A stretch of DNA of 64,000 nt, from NCBI GenBank assembly GCA_022059125.1, contig JAEUWY010000002.1, forward strand, positions 4,030,001 through 4,094,000, read 5' to 3'. A program made the translations under genes and the position numbers. Below, one piece after another: positions 30,958 through 39,056 of the stretch. Below the pieces are notes generated by a model. That model did no database searches and was not told where the DNA came from. It saw nothing but the letters and a program-made list of their open reading frames with translations. Numbering within the stretch: the stretch's first letter is position 1; each line of letters begins with the position of its first letter. This DNA is from Corynespora cassiicola (lineage: Eukaryota > Ascomycota > Dothideomycetes > Pleosporales > Corynesporascaceae).

Positions 30958-33267
30958 ATGCAGTCACGGCATCGAGCTATCCAGGCTCTGAGGGCCACAC
31001 GAGCTTTTTCCACCTCGACGCCACGCCCGGCCGTCTCGCCATACCGCACCGCTGCCCAGGCCACGGCCCCCAAGCTCGTCAAGGAGAATGCAAAGAGGCC
31101 CCAGAGCACCGCTGCCGCTGCTCCCAAGGAGGACCGCGCTCGCCCGGCGCCTGCCTTCAACCGCGAGGACCATGACATCCAGCCATTGAAGCCGTACAAG
31201 TCGCCCGAGATGGACCACTCGTTCGTGGGCATGACGGGCGGAGAAATCTTCCACGAGATGATGCTCCGCCACGACGTCAAGCACATATGTACGTCATTTC
31301 GCTTTTCGCGTGCTGTCATGTTCCCTTGTTTTTTTTCTCGCCTCTGAATTTCTCCCGCCGGTTGCAATTCGGCCAAACACTATGCGGGTGGTCCTTTGGG
31401 CCAACTGCTTCCAATGTCCCCGCCGTGCGCCAATGGGCCGCTCTTTGTTTGCAATTGGCCGCGCCGATGCTAATTTTACGCAGTTGGATACCCCGGCGGT
31501 GCCATTCTCCCCGTCTTCGATGCCATCTACCAGTCTCCGCACTTTGACTTTATTCTCCCGCGGCACGAGCAGGGCGCCGGCCACATGGCCGAGGGCTATG
31601 CCCGTGCTTCTGGCAAGCCAGGTGTCGTCGTCGTTACCTCGGGTCCCGGCGCCACCAACGTCGTCACACCCCTGCAGGACGCTCTGATGGACGGTACGCC
31701 CATGGTCGTCTTTTGCGGCCAGGTGCCCACCACTGCCATTGGTTCCGATGGTTTTCAAGAGGCCGACACCATTGGAATTACGCGCGCCTGCACCAAGTGG
31801 AATGTAATGGTCAAGAACATTGCTGAACTGCCCAGGAGGATAAACGAGGCCTTTGAGATTGCCACGACTGGCCGCCCGGGTCCCGTTCTCGTGGATCTGC
31901 CCAAGGATGTCACCGGAGGCACCCTCAGACGTCCCATCCCCATGACGAGCACCCTCCCCACGCACCCCAGCGCTGCTACCGTCGCCGCCAAGGAGCTGAG
32001 CAGGAAGCAACTCGAGACGTCCATTGCGCGGTCCGCCCAGTTGATCAACAAGGCGAAGAAGCCCGTCATCTACGCTGGCCAGGGCATGGTCAGCGTGCCC
32101 GATGGACCTAAGCTTCTCAAGGAGCTCGCGGACAAGGCTTCCATTCCCGTCACTACCACTCTGCAGGGTCTGGGTGCGTACGATGAGCTCGATGACAAGT
32201 CCCTACACATGCTCGGTATGCACGGCTCCGCCTACGCCAACATGGCCATGCAGGAGGCCGACCTCATCATTGCTCTCGGCGCGCGCTTCGATGACCGCAT
32301 CACTGGAAACGTTGCCAAGTTCGCCCCGGCCGCAAAGGCTGCTGCTGCCGAGGGCCGCGGTGGTATCATTCACTTCGAGATTATGCCCAAGAACATCAAC
32401 AAGGTCGTGCAGGCCACCGAGGCTGTCGAGGGCGACGTCGTGGCAAACCTTGGCCACCTCCTCCCTCTCGTCAATGCCGTTCCCGAGAGGCCCGAGTGGT
32501 TCTCTCAGATCAACTCGTGGAAGAAGCGTTTCCCCTGGGCCTATGAGCGCGAGGGCGAGAACGGCCTCATTAAGCCCCAGACTGTCATCGAGAAGCTCTC
32601 GAACCTGACGGCGGACAGGAAGCAGGAGACCATCATCACCACCGGTGTCGGCCAGCACCAGATGTGGGCCGCCCAGCACTACCGCTGGAGGCATCCCCGT
32701 ACCATGATCACCTCTGGTGGTCTCGGCACTATGGGCTACGGTCTTCCCGCCGCCATCGGTGCCAAGGTGGCTCGTCCCGATGCTTTGGTCATTGACATTG
32801 ACGGTGATTCTTCTTTCAGCATGACCCTCACTGAGCTCTCGACCGCTGCTGAGTTCAACATTGGCTGCAAGATCATCGTCCTCAACAACGAGGAGCAGGG
32901 CATGGTCACCCAGTGGCAGGTTCTGTTCTACGAGGACCGCTTCGCGCACACTCACCAGAGGAACGCCGACTTTATGAAGCTCGCCGACGCCATGAACGTC
33001 AAGGGTCGCCGCTGCATCAAGATCGACGATCTTGAGGACAGCCTCAAGTGGTTGATTGAGAGCGATGGTCCCGCCCTGTTGGAGGTTGTGACCGACCAAA
33101 AGGTGCCCGTCCTGCCCATGGTGCCCGCCGGCAGTGCCCTGCATGAGTTCTTGGTCTACGATGAAGGTATGTTGAGACTTGATCCCACCCGTTTTGAACA
33201 CAGCTAACATTCGACAGCCACCGAAAAGAAGAGGAGAGCCCAGACAAAGGCACGCTCGGGTCGCTAA
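30958..33267 (+). CDS. ILV2: Acetolactate synthase catalytic subunit, mitochondrial
   Basis: Three exons: 30958-31288, 31484-33166 and 33218-33267; 687 residues. It is a ThDP-dependent enzyme condensing pyruvate to acetolactate (or with 2-ketobutyrate to acetohydroxybutyrate), the first common step to valine, leucine and isoleucine. The N-terminus (MQSRHRAIQALRATRAFSTS) is a mitochondrial presequence. Motifs: GYPGGAILPVFDAIY, the catalytic Glu in RHEQGAGHMAEGYARASGKP, GARFDDRITGNV, ThDP/Mg loop GDSSFSMTLTELSTA with NNEEQGMVTQWQ. The inhibitor-contact residues Pro192 and the Trp in VTQWQ are wild type. However, residue 200 is Gly (GSDGFQEAD) where the yeast and plant enzymes have Ala. The C-terminal exon encodes only a basic tail ending KARSGR. 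Intron 1 is 195 nt, longer than most here. Confidence 0.96.
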
Positions 33268-34553
33268 ACAGCTAGCTCCCTGCTAATCTTTTTGTAATCT
33301 TCCTTGTACATTTTCCCGCGTTGGTATAGGCGTTTGTCCGTCGGCGACAATTTTTCCCAAAAAGTTCGACCATAAAAGTAGGGGACTAACTTTTTTCCAT
33401 CTTTTCTTTCTTCCTGGACAAAAATGTGGATGTCAGGGTATATACCGCGCATGAACCTTTTCAATCTTTTTGGCCGCTTTTGATTTTTTGCATCTGGGTG
33501 CGGAACTATACCTTTGCATGACGCTGGTGGGAAACAGATTTGAGTATGGATACGCGAAAATATCATACAGTTTGGTACGTGCGTGTCATTGACGAGGCAG
33601 CTTTTGACGTGAATTGTGCTCGTGGTGATTGGATGATGACGGCATGATGTTGAGGTTGGATGGGCCGCACGCTAATTTATGGAGGCAACTCCAAGACCTC
33701 TGGTCTCAGGAGGAACACCAAGTCCGATTTTGATGAAAGAAAAACCAAACCCAAAAGCTATCCAAGTTCAACCACAAAGGCCCAGATTGCCCCTATCCAG
33801 AGCACTTCCCATGGTTCTAAACTCATAGTCTGAAAGGCAAGAGAAATGTGCGGCAAGTGCAGTAAGTGCTGGTGCTCTCTTTGCTTCATAGCAGGTTAAC
33901 ACATTGGTTTGATGCATATTTTACTTGAGATTATAAATTCCCAAACACAAGAAAGTACCGAGTTCTGTGGTAGTTATGGGTGGTGGAAATGGCCATCATC
34001 ATCCGTGGCAGCGGCAGTGGAGGCAGCGTCACGGCCTGGACTTCAAGAATCTTTTTCCACAGCATGGGCACCTCCTCCTCGGCTTTTGACTCACTGATCT
34101 TGTACGTTTACTGGTTGGTACTAGCTTTTGACATCTGGTGCGGAACATGTCTTTTTGTGGAGTCATTTTTTGTCCAGAACGCTTCCAGGTAACCTGCCGT
34201 ACAATTCATGAGTTCCATCATGGCTGATTTCAATCGGCGAGCCGCCAACACAGCTAGACTTTTGAGTGACTTAGGGCCCAGATTCCTCATCGGCGTGCTT
34301 TTTTTTTCACTCTCGCAAAGAGAGCTAGGCCAATGCTACCATAGATCGACAGTGGCAGCGTTTTAATCTTTTCCTTATGCTCACATAGGAGCATCAACTC
34401 GACATTCGAAAATCTCATGGCTTTGTGCTTCTAATTTTAGGTCTCCTTGTGAACATTATCTAAGGACTGATGCTTGTGAATACAGACTTTGGATGTTGAT
34501 TTTTTAATCTTTTCGAGGCCTGTCAATGGATTTTCGATCCCGACGCTTTGGCC
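33268..34553. other. AT-leaning intergenic region left of the repeat array
   Basis: About 1.3 kb downstream of ILV2, starting with its 3' UTR. It contains short spurious ORFs, poly-T runs, and two copies of a TTTTAATCTTTTC string at about 34362-34376 and 34502-34515. These may be the decayed left edge of the tandem array that follows. No gene was recognised. Confidence 0.4.
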
Positions 34554-35030
34554 AACCCTAACCCTAACCCTAACCCTAACCTCTGTGTTTCTACGCCAGT
34601 TGAAACCTTCCTATTTAGGAAGGAAGAGAAAGAAGAAATCCGCCTCAGATCGAGCAAGTTTCTGATGATATGAGGTTCAGAAAAAGTCATGGATATGAGT
34701 GTCCGCTTTTTAAAAAGTAATAGATTTATATTGCAAAGACACAACATGTTGGCATTTTCTGACCCTAACCCTAACCCTAACCCTAACCTGTGTGTTTCGA
34801 CACCCATTTGAAACCTTCCTATTTAGGAAGGTAGACAAAAGGGAAATCCATCTGATCGAGCGAGTTTCGAGTAGTGTGAGGCCTAGAAAGACTCACATAC
34901 TTGAGTGTCGGCATTTTTGAATGTAATGCAAGCTGTATTGAAGAGACAGCTCATCAGCAGATTCTGACCCTAACCCTAACCCTAAACTACTTGTTTCAAC
35001 ACCTGATTGTAACCTTCCTAAATAGGAAAA
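34554..35030. repeat. Three-copy ~205-bp tandem repeat with telomere-like CCCTAA tracts
   Basis: Each unit starts with a short telomere-like tract: 34554-34581 (four AACCCT plus AACC), 34762-34788, and 34967-34985 (shorter, ending TAAAC). About 25 bp later each carries an inverted repeat. CCTTCCTATTTAGGAAGG is perfect at 34606-34623 and 34814-34831 and eroded at about 35013-35030. Tract spacing is 208 and 205 bp. Between the two elements all units share TGTTTC-like sequence and TTGAAACC; after the palindrome, units 1 and 2 share GAAATCC, GATCGAGC and AGTTTC. The degeneracy rises from left to right. It resembles an interstitial telomeric satellite. It does not look like a chromosome end, because unique gene sequence continues on both sides. 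Confidence 0.85.
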
Positions 35031-35270
35031 TGAGGATTGACTGTTCTATTTAAGTGATCTGGAAACACTCGTAGACGTGAGAGAGGATTGCTTTGGAATC
35101 AATGGATTGTATTAACAAGAAATTTTATTCTTGGCTGTATAACCTTTGAGAGAGGATGGTAAATTCTATTGACAAAAGCATGCCCTTGTTTAGCGTTCTA
35201 GAACACCACAACAACGTCCCTCAATATATGCATTTGCAATCCACAATCTAAATGGCATGTATTGCCACAA
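35031..35270. other. Right flank of the repeat array
   Basis: 240 bases of AT-rich sequence between the last recognisable repeat unit and the stop codon of the SDR gene. It is the likely 3' UTR of that gene. No further CCCTAA tract was seen. Confidence 0.4.
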
Positions 35271-36285
35271 TCATATCTCTCCAGTCCAAGGATACCCGCC
35301 AACCTGCAGCTCACCATTCAGAAATGCGAGCTTGATCAGCTTCTTCTCTATAATCTCATCCCTGTGTGCTTCAAGCTCCTCAACGTCCCAGTTGACACTC
35401 ACAAAGCCACCACGGAGAAATTCGGCCTTGGGGGTTGAGAGATACAATGTGAGGCCGCCTGTCAACAAAGGCTTATCCTTGGCAAAGGGAGCAAAGAACG
35501 GAACATCCATGCCGCGGCCATCGGCCACTTCGACGATGCCAGGGTGAACAGAGAAGACGCGAATGTTGGGAAGCTCAAGGTCGATACCCTCAGCCAGCTT
35601 GAGAGCAGCCAGTTTGCTTCCACTGTAGGAAGAGAGCCCTGGGAAAAGGAGCTGGGCTCCCAAAGACGTAAGGTTGATGATGGTTCCATTGCCTCCCGTC
35701 GCTTTTATGAAGGCGTGGGAGATGTTGTAGAAGCCTCGAAGGTTGACCTCCTGGGAACCATCATTAGTATGTGAAGATTGTCCAGGGTATGATTTCTCAC
35801 AAAATCCTCCCACCAGGCGTCGGGGTCAATCTCCCCAATCTTGGAATCTTGGTTCATCCTTCCGGCCGAATTGACCAGAACGTCTACCTTTCCAAACTTC
35901 TTGACTGCAGCTTCTATCGCAGAGGTTGCCTCGGCGGCGGAACTGATCTTTGCTGGAGCGACTAGGGTGTTTGGGCCGAGGGAGCTGGCCACTTTCTCCA
36001 GCGAACTGCTGCTACGACCCACCAGGACGATTCCACTCGCGCCAGCAGTATTCCATGCTTTTGCGACGGCCTGTTGAATGTCGATTAGCAGCCTGTAATG
36101 ACAAGATGGATAGATGGACTTACAAGCCCTATTCCGCCAGTGACGCCAGTGATGATCACTACCTTGCCCTTCGCAGACAGCTCGGGGTTCGTTGGGTCGA
36201 CGGCCGGGTAAACATCCCTGTGCATGCTCTTGGTGAGCATGGTGGGAGCGGTGAACGAGTCAGGATCGGGAGTCTGGTCTGCCAT
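35271..36285 (-). CDS. Short-chain dehydrogenase/reductase (SDR)
   Basis: Three exons: 36124-36285, 35801-36070 and 35271-35750; introns 53 and 50 nt. The product is 303 residues. It is an NAD(P)-dependent oxidoreductase of the classical SDR fold; the substrate cannot be told. The cofactor motif is TGVTGGIG at residues 46-53, followed after the splice by GASGIVLVGRSSSSLEKVA. The NxAG motif is present as VLVNSAGRMNQ. The catalytic triad is Ser173, Tyr186 and Lys190 (NLTSLGAQ and SSYSGSK), with the normal 13-residue Ser-Tyr spacing. The C-terminal segment LAFLNGELQVGGYPWTGEI closes the family pattern. It lies right beside the telomere-like array, in the least housekeeping part of the window, so an accessory or secondary-metabolic role is conceivable but unproven. 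Confidence 0.9.
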
Positions 36286-37239
36286 TGCCTTGGAATCGAA
36301 GTGATTGATAGATTAGAATAGGAAGCGCGATAATGTTTGTCTGGTTATGGCTGCCGCCCATACAGTCCCGTTAAGTACTCAACCATGCCAAGCATCACCG
36401 ATACTCTGGTCATCTTTAATAGTGTGGTTTCCAATTGTTACTAAGGAGCTACATGTATTTCCAATCACCATGCTTTAATTTCCAACATACAAGCCACGGT
36501 TGATAATCGCAGCTGCCACTTTGAGGCTGAGGATTACTGGAAGGATTCAATGCGGAGCGCAATTGGGGTACATGGGAATAACTCCGAGTTTGTCAGCAGG
36601 ATCCACCACTTGTGGTTGTCCGGGGCGTAGCGCCATGTCAACCAACGCCGGTGAGCCCTAAGACAAACGCCAAAATGGAACTTGTCTCTATTCAGCCACC
36701 AGATCTTCCTGGTCGACTCATGTTGTTAATATTGACCTGGTGCATCGTTACTTGATGCTTTTACTATTGCTAATCAGCTCGTAGTTCCTGTTGCAGCCCA
36801 TGATTGAATGAGAGGATCTCAGAATGAACTGTGTAGTACAAGTGCGTATTTGCATCAATAGCTTGAATCTGAAGTTCCGTGAGGCGCATAGTAGACTTCA
36901 ATGCCAATATAGCGAGTTTTCCAAGTCCCATGTAGTCACGTGAGTGCAACATGGTCCAAACCTTGCAAACCTTGGAAGCTATCCTAAATCTATCCCAAGT
37001 ATGAACTAAGGTAAGACTGTAGCATAGAGATTTGTTCATTTTCCTACCGACTTTACTTGAATGCTTTACTGTGGAGTCGAACGAACACCAGTATGAAACA
37101 ATAGTTGAAAGTGAGTGAGAGACAACAAGAGACTGCCGCCTGGAATTCCACAACCCCAAGTGCAGCATGCCCATAACACTCGTGTCCTTCCCCACCCAAC
37201 CCTGCTACAACAAACATTCTCCACCTTCGCTTGCCAGCC
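36286..37239. other. Intergenic, SDR / BTB divergent region
   Basis: 954 bases of AT-leaning sequence between divergent starts. A 141-codon open frame (36770-37195, minus) has no recognisable motif and is not called. No repeats or RNA genes were seen. Confidence 0.45.
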
Positions 37240-38275
37240 ATGTCAAACATAAACGGCTTGCCCAACCTGACCCCAAAGCACAAGTCCTCAGCCTCAGGAA
37301 CGCAGTGCATTCAAGACAAGCACAAGATGCCGGACAAAAACGCCGAGATACAAGAAAAGCAGCGGGAAGTTGACCGCCGCCGCCGTGACCAGCTTATTGA
37401 AGAAGTCCGCATCCAAGAAGACTTCAGCAAACTGTAAGCTCTCCATAACCTTGACCCCAACCACGGATATCTCTGACAACCCACCAGTCTTCAAGGCGCC
37501 TGCGTCAAAGTAACCTTCTCGGCACCCACCGCTGGCGACAAACCACCCGTGTTCCACCTCCCCATCACCCTCATATCAGCACAATCCACCTTCTTCAACA
37601 CAACGTGCTCGAACCCAGCCTCAGACCCTCTCCCCATTACTTTGCCCCCGACCATCACGCCCCCAACCTTTGCCCTCTTCCTGCGCTTCCTATACCAAGG
37701 TTCCTACCCACTCTCCACAGACATCATCTCCGCGCGCTGCGGGAACCCAATCCCACCGAGCGCTGCTGCCTGGCTCGCAGGCCACGTCCTCGGCTCACCC
37801 GCCTTCATGAACCATGCAATATTCCAACTATTCAGCGGCATCGGACACTACTACCCCATCGGCCCCGAATTCGTCGACTGGTGAGTATCTTCATTTTCTC
37901 CCCTGATGTACATCCCATCCTACCCTCCACTAACCCCCCACAAACAGGGTCTGCGCCCACACCCCCACCCCCTCCCCCCTCCGCGCCCTGGTCCTCGACC
38001 TCCTCTCCACCCACTGGTCCCTCACCACCCCCGTCATCACAAAGTCGCCCGACCTCGTCGAAAAGTGGCACGCGGTGCTGGAAAAGCACCCCGAGTTTCG
38101 CAAGGAGTTTTTGTTTGGGTTGCAGGGTGGGAAGAAGATTGCGCCCATGCACATGTACTTGGTGGGAACCAAGGGCAGCTGGGGCGGGGAGAAGAGGGAT
38201 GCGCAAAAGGAGGGAGCGGAAAAGGACGAGGGCGAGGGAGAGGCCAAGAAGCCCAGGATTGAGGTGGTGGAGTGA
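37240..38275 (+). CDS. BTB/POZ-like domain protein
   Basis: Three exons: 37240-37433, 37488-37880 and 37948-38275; 304 residues. BTB domains mediate protein-protein contacts, often in Cul3 ubiquitin ligases or transcription factors. A charged N-terminal helix (DKNAEIQEKQREVDRRRRDQ) precedes the BTB-like fold: LQGACVKVTFSAPTAGDKPP, FHLPITLISAQSTFFNTTC, then TPPTFALFLRFLYQGSYPLS, the usual end of the BTB core. The following helices contain AAAWLAGHVLGSPAFMNHAI, and the tail is acidic/basic ending KKPRIEVVE, which may act as a nuclear signal. The fold assignment rests on motif order, and the domain is divergent. Splice phases agree. Confidence 0.78.
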
Positions 38276-38543
38276 TGGTGGGGTTTCGGGGCTGCGGCGT
38301 GATGAAAAGGGAAGGCCGGGGGTGTAGTGTTTAATGGAGAGGGAAGGCACGGCTTTCTAATCTCTTCTCTTTACGAGTGTGGGCATGAACTCGGCGTTTT
38401 TGGAAAGTGCTCCCCACGTCCAGTGTGGAGTAAGCGGATACCCATATCTTTCTCTTCTTCTTCTCCACCATAGTACGCATGGAATCATCAGCATTTGGCA
38501 TTGACTTTCTCAGTCTGCGCATCACTGTGGGGTCTTCCAAGCA

Positions 38544-39040
38544 TCACAAACACGTCCGATCTGTAACTGAGAAGTAATTGAAGATACTGGATGAGATTAC
38601 ATCCACTACAATGATGATGAGACCGAGTATCCCACCAAAACGCCATTGAGCGACCAGGGTATCGAAGTTACCACCAACACCTCCCAAAGAAAAGACACAT
38701 GAAATTAAAACTCGCATCGCTACCATAATAGCCGTGGCACCAGTGGGAGACATACAGACGAGCAAGCAGGGCCTACCGAACTTCTGGACCGAATGTTGCC
38801 ATGCTTACAGCAACCAAAGGAAAAGAGATACAGTGTCCACGCGCCGCTGCCGTAGCCCCGAGGCTAACCAAATGCGGTCAATGAAGAGTGTCGTGGCGTT
38901 TCTCATAGTCGAAAAGAAAAATCCTCCCATTGTTGCGAGTAAGCCGTTATCACTCCAGAGGTGTCCGCTTTATATGAGTAGAAAAGTTGCTGGGATCCTC
39001 AAAGTACATTGAGTGCTGCGACAGCCATCCAACCCAAAGA
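38544..39040 (-). pseudogene. Decayed multi-pass membrane protein fragment
   Basis: Read on the minus strand, three pieces look like consecutive parts of one hydrophobic protein but lie in different frames. 39040 to 39000 gives SLGWMAVAALNVL then a stop, continuing in the same frame as GSQQLFYSYKADTSGVITAY. From 38930 another frame gives FFFSTMRNATTLFIDRIWLA, then SGLRQRRVDTVSLFLWLL and a stop. From about 38774 a third frame gives CLLVCMSPTGATAIMVAMRV and a long hydrophobic run (ILGLIIIVVDVISSSIFNYF). A 36-nt intron (GTAAGC to GGTAG) could join the last two pieces but is too short and lacks a branch site. The 5' part of the gene is absent, being replaced by the neighbouring gene. I infer a truncated pseudogene of a fungal TM protein of unknown function. 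Confidence 0.55.
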
Positions 39041-39056
39041 CAGATACTCGGAGAAC

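Noticed and set aside
30123..31175. 350-codon plus-strand ORF across TRAPPC12 and ILV2 starts
   Set aside because: Overlaps two well-supported genes and has no recognisable domain.
32203..33210. 335-codon antisense ORF in ILV2
   Set aside because: Antisense shadow of highly biased codon use in ILV2.
33264..33566. 100-codon minus-strand ORF touching the ILV2 stop
   Set aside because: Lies in the expected ILV2 3' UTR and has no motif; Lys-rich composition reflects T-rich sequence on the other strand.
34554..34985. A true chromosome end
   Set aside because: The CCCTAA tracts are only 3-4 repeats each, interrupted by ~180-bp spacers, with gene-bearing unique sequence on both sides.
36770..37195. 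141-codon minus-strand ORF between SDR and BTB genes
   Set aside because: No motif and AT-leaning composition; chance ORF more likely.
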